Of a stretch of DNA of 64,000 bases, positions 19,764 to 28,724 are shown piece by piece. Positions within the stretch are counted from its first letter, which is position 1, and every line of letters starts with the position of its first letter. The position numbers and the translations under genes were made by a program. The notes under the pieces were generated by a model, which was not told where the DNA came from, ran no database searches, and was given only the letters and a program-made list of their open reading frames with translations. This stretch comes from Stentor roeselii (lineage: Eukaryota > Ciliophora > Heterotrichea > Heterotrichida > Stentoridae), in contig RSEH01000177.1 of assembly GCA_006503475.1 (NCBI GenBank), forward strand, positions 1 to 64,000, read 5' to 3'.

Positions 19764-20897
19764 ATGATTGAGATTTGCTCAGTAATTTATTATTCTGGAA
19801 TGCAAATGAATATTTCTCAAAAGTCGTCATTAACTACTATGAAAGCTAGTCAAAGCACTTCGAGTTCACATTTCAGCGAGCTTATGATCATTGTACTTGA
19901 TAGCAACACTTATATGGCAGGTGATAAAGTCACAGGAGAAATTTTAATAAATGCTACAGACTCTATCAGCCCATTGTCGCTTGAACTGATTGCTTCAGGT
20001 GTTGAAGAAATTCATGTTTATGATGAAAAAGATCTGAAAAACCCCAGCTCTTCTGATAAAAGTTCAGTCTTTTCGATTCAAGTCCCTTTTCCGAGTTCAG
20101 AAACTCTTAACCCAGGAAGTTATGTCTTTCCTTTTTCATTAAAACTGCCACCTCACTGTCCATCAACATTTGAATTCTTTGGGAGAGATAACCAAAACAA
20201 CTATATCAAGTCCAATATTTCTTATAAGATTTGTGTTTCGAGTACTGATGGTCTGAAACTTTCAGACTATCAGATTTTTATTGTTAAAAATAAGTACTCT
20301 TTAACGAATCCTCAGATTAGTCAAGGTTTTACTGAAGAAATTACTGGATGTTGTTCAAAGCTTGGGTCTTCTAACTACACCCTCTCAATTCTAAACACCG
20401 ACCATTGCGAAGTAAACGGCGATATCACATTCAGACTAATCCCCGACAACAAGCTCTGCAAAGCTCCAATAAACAGAGTAATTTCAAAAATCTGCGCAAA
20501 TTTAAAATTTTCAACATCAAAAGGCACTTTCAGCACACTTCAAGAAATCGCGGTGATCGAGCGAGCGACATGGGTGAGTAGTTTCAGTAACACAGTATTC
20601 GAGAAAGACTTCGAGTATAAATGTCGTTTGACAAACAACGACTCGATGAACATTTCCAGTAACTCAACGCCCCTGATCCAAACTGAGTACTTTTTGCAAG
20701 TTTTCATCTTTTACGACAAGTTTCGCGGTTCAGATCCAGTGGAACTGATTCTTCCATTCCACGTGAACCCATCAAATTACTTAAAAACAAAACTTCCAAA
20801 GCTTCCTGAATCCTGGAGTCCAGAAGAAAGAGGAATTTTAGTAGTTCTCTGGAGTGCCGTCAACGGTTTCGAGATAAAAGACATGAATACCTTCTAG
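19764..20897 (+). CDS. Arrestin-domain protein
   Basis: The product shows the beta-sandwich pattern of an arrestin N-domain: MIIVLDSNTYMAGDKVTGEI followed by LELIASGVEEIHVY, then YVFPFSLKLPPHCPSTFEF and a C-domain with LNTDHCEVNGDITFRL. Alpha-arrestins act as adaptors that bring ubiquitin ligases to membrane receptors and channels. I see no PPxY motif, so binding to HECT ligases is doubtful. The first ATG is 19764, but 19800 or 19806 is possible because the real arrestin fold begins at residue 35. The gene forms a divergent pair with RagA. Confidence 0.8.
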   Translation: MIEICSVIYYSGMQMNISQKSSLTTMKASQSTSSSHFSELMIIVLDSNTYMAGDKVTGEILINATDSISPLSLELIASGVEEIHVYDEKDLKNPSSSDKSSVFSIQVPFPSSETLNPGSYVFPFSLKLPPHCPSTFEFFGRDNQNNYIKSNISYKICVSSTDGLKLSDYQIFIVKNKYSLTNPQISQGFTEEITGCCSKLGSSNYTLSILNTDHCEVNGDITFRLIPDNKLCKAPINRVISKICANLKFSTSKGTFSTLQEIAVIERATWVSSFSNTVFEKDFEYKCRLTNNDSMNISSNSTPLIQTEYFLQVFIFYDKFRGSDPVELILPFHVNPSNYLKTKLPKLPESWSPEERGILVVLWSAVNGFEIKDMNTF

Positions 20898-20957
20898 CCA
20901 CTAGCTATCATAATACTATTTTAAATCTTCAGATTCTCCTCCAGTCACTTCTCATAA

Positions 20958-21941
20958 ATGTCGAGCCAAGATCAAGACATCGATGCAATCATCGAAAAGT
21001 TGTTAGAAGTGCGCCAGGCACGGCCAGGGCGACAAGTGAACCTGACTGAAAACGAGGTGAAGTTCTTATGCAACAAAAGTCGCGATATTTTCATGTCCCA
21101 ACCCATTCTGCTCGAATTAGAAGCTCCTTTGAAAATATGTGGAGATGTCCACGGGCAGTACTACGACCTTCTCCGCCTTTTTGAATACGGCGGGTTTCCC
21201 CCTGAAGCCAACTATCTCTTCCTCGGGGACTACGTCGACCGTGGAAAGCAGAGTCTTGAGACAGTCTGTCTTCTGTTGGCCTACAAAATCAAGTACCCCG
21301 AAAACTTTTTCCTGTTACGGGGAAACCATGAATGTGCCTCGATTAACAGAATTTATGGCTTTTATGATGAATGCAAGAGAAGATATAATATCAAGCTTTG
21401 GAAGACCTTTACTGATAGTTTCAATTGTCTGCCTATTGCGGCGATCATTGATGATAAAATCTTCTGCATGCATGGAGGACTCAGTCCGGAACTGTCGAGT
21501 ATGGAACAGATTAAAAGAGTCATGAGACCTGTGGATGTTCCTGATACTGGACTTTTGTGTGATCTGCTCTGGAGTGACCCTGATGCTGAAGTCCAGGGAT
21601 GGGGAGATAATGACAGAGGAGTTTCTTTCACTTTTGGATCGGAAGTTGTTTCGACTTTTCTTAGAAAACATGACTTGGATCTCATTTGTAGAGCGCATCA
21701 GGTGGTGGAAGATGGATACGAGTTCTTTGCGAAGAGACAACTCGTTACTGTTTTTTCTGCACCGAATTATTGTGGAGAGTTTGATAATAGTGGAGCCATG
21801 ATGAGCATTGATGAGAGTCTCATGTGCAGTTTTCAGATTTTGAGACCTATTGAAAAGAAAAACATGAACCAGGTCACTTCTGGAGCTAGGCCTTATACTC
21901 CTCCTTCTAAAGCAGCTAGTCCTAAGAAAAGCATGAGTTAG
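20958..21941 (+). CDS. PPP1C: Protein phosphatase 1 catalytic subunit
   Basis: The product (327 residues) is a complete PP1: [66 protein letters not shown] and [11 protein letters not shown]. These residues bind the two catalytic metals. It is closely similar to animal and plant PP1 (same length, same RVxF-pocket region) with a short Ser/Lys/Pro tail ([12 protein letters not shown]). PP1 removes phosphate from Ser/Thr in cell-cycle, glycogen and ciliary control with many regulatory subunits. Confidence 0.97.
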   Translation: MSSQDQDIDAIIEKLLEVRQARPGRQVNLTENEVKFLCNKSRDIFMSQPILLELEAPLKICGDVHGQYYDLLRLFEYGGFPPEANYLFLGDYVDRGKQSLETVCLLLAYKIKYPENFFLLRGNHECASINRIYGFYDECKRRYNIKLWKTFTDSFNCLPIAAIIDDKIFCMHGGLSPELSSMEQIKRVMRPVDVPDTGLLCDLLWSDPDAEVQGWGDNDRGVSFTFGSEVVSTFLRKHDLDLICRAHQVVEDGYEFFAKRQLVTVFSAPNYCGEFDNSGAMMSIDESLMCSFQILRPIEKKNMNQVTSGARPYTPPSKAASPKKSMS

Positions 21942-21985
21942 TTTAGGATTATTTAACTAGGAATGCTGAAACAAAACCTGGCAAA

Positions 21986-23080
21986 TTAAAAATTAAAATT
22001 TCCGCTTGCGACCTGATAAATCATGAAACATACAGGACAAATCAAAATCGAATCATTATCATTCCTATTTTTCATCTTTTTCGCCGCTACTGTATCTTCA
22101 CCCTTAAATAAAGATTGAAAAATCTCCAAGAAATTTCTTTCTTTCAACGGAAACTCAATTTTTCTAATTACTTTTCTTATCACATCATGAGGAAGGTTAT
22201 AAAACTTCCACGACTCAACTTTTCGATGTTTTTTAATCCTCTCTGTAACAACCTCAAGTTCACAATAAGTCCCAAAGCAGACATTTTCCTTTATTTTTTC
22301 TTTAAAAATCGAAAAACGTTCAGGTAAAAACTTCAAAATTTTACTTTTCGTGATTTGAAGTCTTGGCCTGACCTTCGTCTGAAGATTTCCAACGAATTCA
22401 AAAGATTGAGTCCTGCTAAGATTTTTAACCCTTTCATTTTTACTCGAAGAAATCACGATTTTACAGTTCAAAATGCTTGGTCTTGGAATATTAAGTCGAA
22501 AAACCGCGCAAGGCGAAAACCCTTCAACCCAAAACTTTCCAAGTCGATCCTGAACGAAAGAAGTGGTGAACGAGTTCAAGGAAACCATTTTTTTTTCCAC
22601 GAGATTAACGCAGTTAATCGAGCAGACCAAAAAGAACTTCTCCAAGGCGATGTCGTCAATTTTCACCCAGGCACTTACCTTGAACAAGGAAAGACTTGAA
22701 GTGTAAAGTCCAGCCGAAAACTCAAGACTATGTCTGTAAATCTTTTCTTTTTCTTTCAGTCCTTGAACGGCTAAAAGCTCGTCATTTGGCAGAATTTCTG
22801 AAAGTTTCGAAAGTTTTGAATAGAAAAAAACTCCTGAAACTTGAAGACATTTTATTTCTGGGTCTCGGGAAGGGTACAGGCTTTGTTTCAAAATTTTTTC
22901 CACTTGGTCCAAAGGAGGAGAAAAGACTGTTGAAAGTTTTCCAGACTCGTCAGTGAAAAGTACCTTGAAAGGACTTCCTGCTTTGAGTATCACTAAAGGC
23001 AGGACATTGATGCAGTGAATAGAATTTTCAGAGCCTTGGCTGAGACAGTTCATTGTCCAGATCCAAGATTTTTCTTCCAT
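21986..23080 (-). CDS. Unknown ciliate protein with C-terminal CxxC motif; paralogue of 7835-9757
   Basis: The product (364 residues) has no domain that I recognise. Its features are a CFGTYCELE motif near residue 267, a charged helical segment with NLPHDVIRKVIRK, and a final ICPVCFMIYQV. The same motifs in the same order occur in the larger gene at 7835-9757, so these define a small family. The two conserved cysteine pairs could bind one zinc ion across the chain. It begins with a good ATG (MEEKSWIWT) and lies 13 bases downstream of the stop of the reductase gene on the same strand. Confidence 0.65.
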   Translation of the reverse strand: MEEKSWIWTMNCLSQGSENSIHCINVLPLVILKAGSPFKVLFTDESGKLSTVFSPPLDQVEKILKQSLYPSRDPEIKCLQVSGVFFYSKLSKLSEILPNDELLAVQGLKEKEKIYRHSLEFSAGLYTSSLSLFKVSAWVKIDDIALEKFFLVCSINCVNLVEKKMVSLNSFTTSFVQDRLGKFWVEGFSPCAVFRLNIPRPSILNCKIVISSSKNERVKNLSRTQSFEFVGNLQTKVRPRLQITKSKILKFLPERFSIFKEKIKENVCFGTYCELEVVTERIKKHRKVESWKFYNLPHDVIRKVIRKIEFPLKERNFLEIFQSLFKGEDTVAAKKMKNRNDNDSILICPVCFMIYQVASGNFNF

Positions 23081-23093
23081 AAAGATTTTATTA

Positions 23094-24062
23094 CTATTGG
23101 AGACTTGTTGAAGGAAAGCGAATTTCTCGATCGTGAGTCTCAGAAAAGTTGATTTCTGGGCCTTTTGGAATCACTTTAGACGGGTTGATGTAGGACAGTC
23201 CCATGAAGTAACCTCGCTTTATGTGATCTATGTTCACTGTTTCTCCGAAGTGTGGAAGTGAATACAAGTCTTTCAGGTAGTTCCAGAGGTTTGGGTAGTC
23301 TCGGATTTGACGGATGTTGCATTTGAATATAGAAAAGTAGGCAACGTCGAAACGGATTAAGGTTGTGAAAAGACGGATGTCGGCTAGCGTCACGGAGCTT
23401 CCGCATAGGTAACGACTTGATGATAGAATTGATTCTGCTCTGTCGAGAGCTGAGAAGAGGTCGACTACTGCTTGATTGTAAGCTTCTTGGGTCGTTGCAA
23501 ATCCGCATTTGTAGACTCCGTTGTTTATTTTATCGTAGATCCAAGAGTTTACCTCATCAATCGCAGGTTTCAATTCAATCGGATAATAATCAAATCCATC
23601 AAAGCACTCATTAATCATAACAATAATCTCAGAAGATTCATTATTAACAATCTTCTGCTGAACCACATCAAACAAGACAGGGACAGTGACCCTGGCAGTA
23701 CACAAAGGTTCAGACTTCAAGTAAACCTGCCTAAGATGAGTGAATCCAAAGACCTTATCAGAGGTGCTTCCGGGGTATTCCGTGAATCTCCACCCGTCCT
23801 CATCATTCAAGACAGGGTCAACAACAGAAACCTGGATCATTTCAAGTCCTCTAAGATTTTTCATGATCAAAGCACGATGAGCCCAAGGACAAACATGAGC
23901 GACATACAAGTGATACCTGTGAGGATCCGCAGGAAAGCCAGTGCTTCCATCCCTCGAGATCCAATTCCTAAAAACAGTAGGTTCACGTTCAAACTTCCCT
24001 TCAACCATTTTTCCAGGTGTTGCATTTTCAGTGACCCAGACTCCATTGACCAGTTTTCCCAT
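23094..24062 (-). CDS. Glutathionyl-hydroquinone reductase (Xi-class GST, ECM4/YqjG-like)
   Basis: The product (322 residues) has the family's active-site motif CPWAHR with the catalytic Cys at residue 58, preceded by FRNWISRDGSTGFPADPHRYHLYVA. The C-terminal GST helices follow, including SWIYDKINNGVYKCGFATTQEAY and the RLFTTLIRFDVAY block. The length matches YqjG and Ecm4. Enzymes of this class strip glutathione from conjugated hydroquinones and act in detoxification. Stentor makes the polycyclic quinone stentorin, so a role in pigment quinone chemistry is a tempting inference with no support in the sequence itself. Confidence 0.93.
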   Translation of the reverse strand: MGKLVNGVWVTENATPGKMVEGKFEREPTVFRNWISRDGSTGFPADPHRYHLYVAHVCPWAHRALIMKNLRGLEMIQVSVVDPVLNDEDGWRFTEYPGSTSDKVFGFTHLRQVYLKSEPLCTARVTVPVLFDVVQQKIVNNESSEIIVMINECFDGFDYYPIELKPAIDEVNSWIYDKINNGVYKCGFATTQEAYNQAVVDLFSALDRAESILSSSRYLCGSSVTLADIRLFTTLIRFDVAYFSIFKCNIRQIRDYPNLWNYLKDLYSLPHFGETVNIDHIKRGYFMGLSYINPSKVIPKGPEINFSETHDREIRFPSTSLQ

Positions 24063-24072
24063 TATTTATTAA

Positions 24073-24969
24073 TTATTTTACATTCCTCCATTCATTAACA
24101 AGATCTTTGATAGCACAGTCAATAGACGGAAACAAAGAAAGTTCTCTTATTTTATCGCAGTTCAACATGTAAAGTGAAGTTTTCGCTTCTTCCGGGGTAT
24201 CACTTTGAATTTCTATTTCCATGTCGAAGCTGCTTCTGCCGAAGCTGTCTTTTTCAAATGAAGAGTCTTCATAAATTTCACTGCTGATGAGTTTGATGCC
24301 GACTTCATTTTCTTCATATAAACTTTGACTGGAGATCACGTTGAGTGACTTGTCGGCGAGATCCGCGCAGGAGGACTTGCGTTGATGAATGACTGGGATC
24401 AACTCGCTTCCAACAGAGAAAAGTCGCGGCCTAGGTCCGAAGTCCTGAACACAAATCGTCGGTTTTACTTGTTTTCGGTAGTACTGGACTGATACCGACA
24501 GGGCAGAATCAAGTGAAACCACCTGGTAAGGCTCGAGAGGGAACTGAAGAAGCTTTCCAGGCTTGAGACTCGGCCAACTGAGGGCCAAGGAACTGTCTCT
24601 TATATAAATAATCTTGTTTTGATACTTGAAACTTGGACTCATCTGGGCAAAAGCCATGAAAGCTCTTAAAGCTTGACTATCACTGAAGTAATTTCGCTTA
24701 CCTTTTCTGGATTCTGATAAAGAAAACCTCCACTTCTCAAGTAACAACGGAAGACACCCTTCAGTTTCACTCACAATCTCTAAACAAAGTTCCCTACTTC
24801 TCAGATTCGGCCAAAAAAACTCAATTTCTGCTCGAACATGGTTAAAACCAGGGATTTTCACCTGAAAAAACAAGTCAGTATTTTCCAGCTTCTTAAAAGA
24901 AGACCCATGCAGATGAAAAAGCGAGTCACAAAGTTTTATCAGGAATTTTTTCAAGTAGTCTGATTCCAT
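24073..24969 (-). CDS. ATG13-like autophagy regulator (candidate)
   Basis: The N-terminal 160 residues resemble the HORMA domain of ATG13: an alpha-helical start, a block with LPLLLEKWRFSLSES (family pattern LLERW), an ALRAFMAFAQMSPSFKYQNK helix (family pattern RSLxxLxRxLPAYKL) and LDSALSVSVQYYRK (family pattern GxxxLSVxYR). The remaining part is acidic, Ser-rich and presumably disordered, as in ATG13. ATG13 activates the ATG1/ULK kinase and is phosphorylated by TORC1, for which a RagA gene lies 5 kb away. The match is by motif spacing only, so I hold it as probable. Confidence 0.55.
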   Translation of the reverse strand: MESDYLKKFLIKLCDSLFHLHGSSFKKLENTDLFFQVKIPGFNHVRAEIEFFWPNLRSRELCLEIVSETEGCLPLLLEKWRFSLSESRKGKRNYFSDSQALRAFMAFAQMSPSFKYQNKIIYIRDSSLALSWPSLKPGKLLQFPLEPYQVVSLDSALSVSVQYYRKQVKPTICVQDFGPRPRLFSVGSELIPVIHQRKSSCADLADKSLNVISSQSLYEENEVGIKLISSEIYEDSSFEKDSFGRSSFDMEIEIQSDTPEEAKTSLYMLNCDKIRELSLFPSIDCAIKDLVNEWRNVK

Positions 24970-25002
24970 TTATAGCTAATTTTAAAATTAGAAGCAATTT
25001 AA

Positions 25003-25605
25003 CTACTTCAGCTTTTTTTTAATTACTGGGAGAAGACCTGTCGCCCGATGCTTGATGATCTCTTCAAGTTGCTGGATTTGGTTTTCAGTTTCCTGCATCA
25101 TGCGTCGTTGCAGTTCAAATCGATAAGTGAGGCAATTTCTCACCAGGTCATTACTGGAGACTACGAATTCACATGAAACAAGTTCCATGAACTTGTAGCT
25201 GATGTTTTGAATGATATCGAAGCGTGCACCGCCTTGTCGGTCCATGTAAAAGACTGCGAGGAACTGAGTGGGTGTTGTTTTTACTTTATTTAGCAGGTTT
25301 TCCATGAGTTTTGGGTAATCTTTTAGTTTTATCAGCAGTTTGTGACTTTGCTGAATGTCTCGGAAAGTGTCTACGTTGCGCTTGTGGGTGTAGTGAAAGA
25401 ATAAGTCAACCTCGCTTATTAACTCGATTTTTACTTCTTTTGGATCGTCTGCTGGACCTCGGATGTAAATCGTTGCGTCTAGGGTTTCCAGGGTTCCTAG
25501 TGAATCGGAGGTTTCTACTAGACGCAGCTCCACTGGCACTGAGATGCGGAAGACCTCAGTGTAGAACTTTCCGAGGCTTGGGTTGCGTAGAACTGAGTCG
25601 TCCAT
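25003..25605 (-). CDS. SAS6L: SAS6-like protein (SAS6L), basal-body/ciliary
   Basis: The product (200 residues) has the SAS-6 N-terminal head fold pattern: VKIELISEVDLFFHYTHKRN, then TFRDIQQSHKLLIKLKDYPK, LLNKVKTTPTQFLAVFYMDR and FDIIQNISYKFMELVSCEF. This is the version called SAS6-like in trypanosomes and apicomplexans, which lacks the long coiled coil and cartwheel-forming role of true SAS-6 and is found near basal bodies or the apical complex. A short coiled-coil (MQETENQIQQLEEIIK) ends the protein. Length fits SAS6L and not SAS-6 (500-650). Confidence 0.75.
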   Translation of the reverse strand: MDDSVLRNPSLGKFYTEVFRISVPVELRLVETSDSLGTLETLDATIYIRGPADDPKEVKIELISEVDLFFHYTHKRNVDTFRDIQQSHKLLIKLKDYPKLMENLLNKVKTTPTQFLAVFYMDRQGGARFDIIQNISYKFMELVSCEFVVSSNDLVRNCLTYRFELQRRMMQETENQIQQLEEIIKHRATGLLPVIKKKLK

Positions 25606-25659
25606 TAATTAAAATTTAAGAGATTGAGGAGGATTTGGGGTATTTTGAGGGTTTATTGA

Positions 25660-26040
25660 AAATGGGATTTGAGGATTTTGGAGGATTATAGGAAAGGGTT
25701 TATTAGAGTTTTAGTTGATTATTTAAGATCATTTTTAAAATTTGATTTTTTCGGAGTGAGGATTATAGGAAAGGCTTTATAAGATTTTTACTTGATTATT
25801 TTCATCATCTTTAAAATTTGATTTTTTGGAGTGAGGATTATTGGAAAGGCTTTATTAGATTTTAACTTGATTATTAAGATCATTAATTAAAATTTGATTT
25901 TTTGGATTTAGGATGATTGGAAAAAGTCTTTATTAGATTTGAACTTGATTATTTATGATCATTATTTAAAATTTGATTTTTTGGAGTGAGGATAATAGGA
26001 AAGTCTTTATTAGATTATTACTTGATTATTAAAGATCACT
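25660..26040. repeat. Tandem repeat, about 76 bp x 4.5 copies
   Basis: A unit of 74-79 bases is repeated about four and a half times. Each unit carries AATTTGATTTTTTGGAGTGA, a GGAAAGG(C/T)TTTATTAGA block and TTGATTATTWAAGATCA. The block starts GGAAAG fall at 25692, 25769, 25843, 25919 and 25998. The last unit reaches the stop codon of the EF-hand gene at 26029. The units have drifted by some 10-15 percent, so it is not very recent. Confidence 0.85.
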
Positions 26041-27663
26041 ATTAAAAATAGTTTCTAAGTCCTCACCTTCTATCAATAATTCAACTCCAATGTTTAAGAA
26101 CCTCAGATATACTGATAGCTTTTCCTCAACTTCTTCCGGGTTCAGCTCAAGAGCTTCAGAAACGATGGGAACGAGTTTGCTGATCTTTTTGACGAAGTCG
26201 GATATTGTTTTAAGATATTCGTAGAGTGAAGAAAAGGGGTCACCCTTTGGTGAGTCGAAAGAAGCCTCTCCTTCAATACTTAGAAACTTTTTAATGGCAT
26301 CTCCTTCTTTGCCTTTGATATCGATTATTTCTGAGTACCCAGCCCAATGTTCAGATTCAATAACAATCATTCCAGGTTCAATCGACTGAAGAAATCCAAC
26401 ATTCTTCCTTTTCCTCATTTCATTCAATGAGCAACTAGAACTAACATTAAAAATCACAAAATCATCAATAGGAGAAACAAATGTTTTTTCAATATTTTTC
26501 AATTTATCAGCAAAAGCACTGACCGATTCATTGTTAAAGTTAAAGCAAAAGCTGAAAAAAATTTCATTCCTCACAAGCTGCACCCTTGTATTCGCGAATT
26601 CCGGCATTTCAGGAAACTGATTATTTAAAAAACTGAATTTCAAGTAATAAAGCATATCTTCCACCAACTTCAATCTCCTAACAGCAGTTGCCTGACTCTT
26701 GCAAGTGAGGACAAAAGTGATCCAAAACTCATGAATATTCAAATTAAGCATTTCTTCTATTTTTCTCAAAAGCTGTTCTCTTTTCGCTGATTTGGTAACA
26801 GAAAGTTTCAATGAAAGTTTAACTTCTTTTAAATTTTTCACTTTAATGCAGATTTTTTTTGAGACTTTCCTTTTGTCTATTCCTCTTTTTTGTAGCGGAT
26901 TAGCCATTTTAGGCAAATAATAGTTGATTCTTTCAGTCATATTCGCCGTCAAGTCCAGTACCGAGGTCTTCTTCTGTCTTCCTCGTTTCCACCAATAGCT
27001 GAATTCATTAAAGTTGATTTTTCCGTCATCATTTCTATCAATTGCTTTAAAAATTCTATTAGTGTCGGCCTGTGTCAAATTTTTATCAAGTTTTTGAAGT
27101 GCTTCATAAATCTCTTCATTGTTAATAAATCCGCTTTGGTCTTTATCCATATCATTAAAAATCTCTCTTAAGAGCTTTTCAAGGTTAGTTTGTTGAATGA
27201 ACAGATGATTCCAAAGCAAAGTCAATGAACCCGAAGGAATGACTACTGCGCGGTCAATACCTGAAACTTTCTGCTCCGTCACGATGAGATGCACCGGGAT
27301 GTTGATGTGTTTTTTTGACAGAACTTTCACGATTTCCAGGTCTTGAGCTGCTGCCACGTAGAAAACAAGCGAATCGATGCAGAGAGGACTTTGGGCTGAG
27401 TAGTTGTAGTACGAAAGCACGTTAAAAGTCATTACAAAGGACTGAGAAATCTCTATCTTGTAATGAGACCTCTGGAAAGTGAGGGAAAACTCTGGCTCTG
27501 TCCCTGTCCAGATCAGGAGATTGCAGTGGGAATAGGGAAATTCTACCTCTAGAGAACGGATCGAACGGGGGGTTGTGAATCTTGATTGCTTTAAATCTGA
27601 GAGCTTGTCGTCTGGCTCTATTATCACTGGGTATCCTCGTTTAGATGTACAGCAGCTGCCCAT
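26029..27663 (-). CDS. N-myristoylated EF-hand protein
   Basis: The product (544 residues) begins MGSCCTSKR, a strong signal for N-myristoylation and palmitoylation. Two canonical EF-hands lie near residues 170-230 (DMDKDQSGFINNEE and AIDRNDDGKINFNEF), each with a full set of calcium ligands. The region before them contains a short domain of strands and helices (residues 50-160) that I cannot name, and the region after holds a long globular domain rich in Phe and Lys. It is probably a membrane-bound calcium sensor. The last codons overlap the tandem repeat at 25660-26040. Confidence 0.75.
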   Translation of the reverse strand: MGSCCTSKRGYPVIIEPDDKLSDLKQSRFTTPRSIRSLEVEFPYSHCNLLIWTGTEPEFSLTFQRSHYKIEISQSFVMTFNVLSYYNYSAQSPLCIDSLVFYVAAAQDLEIVKVLSKKHINIPVHLIVTEQKVSGIDRAVVIPSGSLTLLWNHLFIQQTNLEKLLREIFNDMDKDQSGFINNEEIYEALQKLDKNLTQADTNRIFKAIDRNDDGKINFNEFSYWWKRGRQKKTSVLDLTANMTERINYYLPKMANPLQKRGIDKRKVSKKICIKVKNLKEVKLSLKLSVTKSAKREQLLRKIEEMLNLNIHEFWITFVLTCKSQATAVRRLKLVEDMLYYLKFSFLNNQFPEMPEFANTRVQLVRNEIFFSFCFNFNNESVSAFADKLKNIEKTFVSPIDDFVIFNVSSSCSLNEMRKRKNVGFLQSIEPGMIVIESEHWAGYSEIIDIKGKEGDAIKKFLSIEGEASFDSPKGDPFSSLYEYLKTISDFVKKISKLVPIVSEALELNPEEVEEKLSVYLRFLNIGVELLIEGEDLETIFNSDL

Positions 27664-28724
27664 TTATTATTATGCTTTCGTTATGAGATTATTGTGTTTG
27701 AATGGTTTTTATTAGTTTTGAATGCAAGTTTTAGGATTTTATTTAGAAAATTTTGTTTAGGTTTGAAGGGGGATTATTCAAGGAAAGATTTTTCGTTGAA
27801 TAATTTTAATTCGGCTTGATTACAAAAGTTGTAACTGATGGCACTAAAATAATTATGATAAGAAAGACATTTTGATATTTGATGAAAATAGTAATTGATA
27901 AGAGAGGATAATTTGGTACTAATCAGATGACTAAAATTATAGTTACTCAACAAATAAGGGTTTTTTTTAACTTTTTTAACAATATTTATAAAAGTGTTTA
28001 AGATTAATTATAAATCATTTTTTAGGTAATTAAAACAAGCTCTATTAAGCTAGCAAAGAGTAAGTGTTTAATAGTAAATTTATTGTTACTAAATACATTT
28101 AATATGAATTGAGTATGAAGTAATTCAAAAAGACATAAATATCTATAGAAAGTATCTTTAGAAATGAAAAAATTTTATCTTAATTGATATTATATAAGAG
28201 TCTTTGTAAAATTGTAGTTAAACCCTCGAAATAAGGCAATATTAATTTTGCATAGAGATAATTAAGGAATCCTAAACTAATGAAAAGTCTCAAATAATCT
28301 AGGCCATCTTAAGACAGTGCATTCAAATCTCAAAAAAGAAAGAATTATTGAGCTGGAAACCAAATTACAGACATCTAAGTTTTATATAAAAAATTTATGG
28401 ATTTGCATCCCTACTTATACCTCACTTATTAAAATAATCCTATGAATTGGATTACAGAAAGGATTAAAAGGTTGCTCGAAAATATTCTAACACCCAACCT
28501 AATCACTACATTTGACCGCATGCAGAGAAAATCACAGAATGGATTTGTTAATTTTTTCAATTTTATAAAAATGTTAAATTTTTCTCAAGTGATTCACTTT
28601 GATGATTTATTAAAGATATCAATTAATCCATCTCGATAACCATTGGAAAAATCTAAGAAATATTTTTAAATAATGAAAATTTATCTTCTAGATACCTATA
28701 TTAGGCTATTATTATTCTCATAAA
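27664..28724. other. Gene-free AT-rich stretch
   Basis: About 1 kb with no supported gene. A 65-codon frame at 28442-28639 on the plus strand (MNWITERIKRLLENILTPN) is coherent enough to be a relic exon or a microprotein, but it has no recognisable family and its flanks are stop-rich, so I do not call it. Confidence 0.4.

Noticed and set aside
23472-24098. Plus-strand open frame of about 200 codons opposite the reductase
   Set aside because: It is antisense to a strongly conserved enzyme and its translation has no protein-like character.
25660-26040. CRISPR array
   Set aside because: The units are directly adjacent, drifted copies without unique spacers, in a eukaryotic genome.
28442-28639. 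65-codon plus-strand frame MNWITERIKRLLENILTPN...
   Set aside because: Coherent but isolated, with no family and AT-rich flanks; noted as uncertain, not called.
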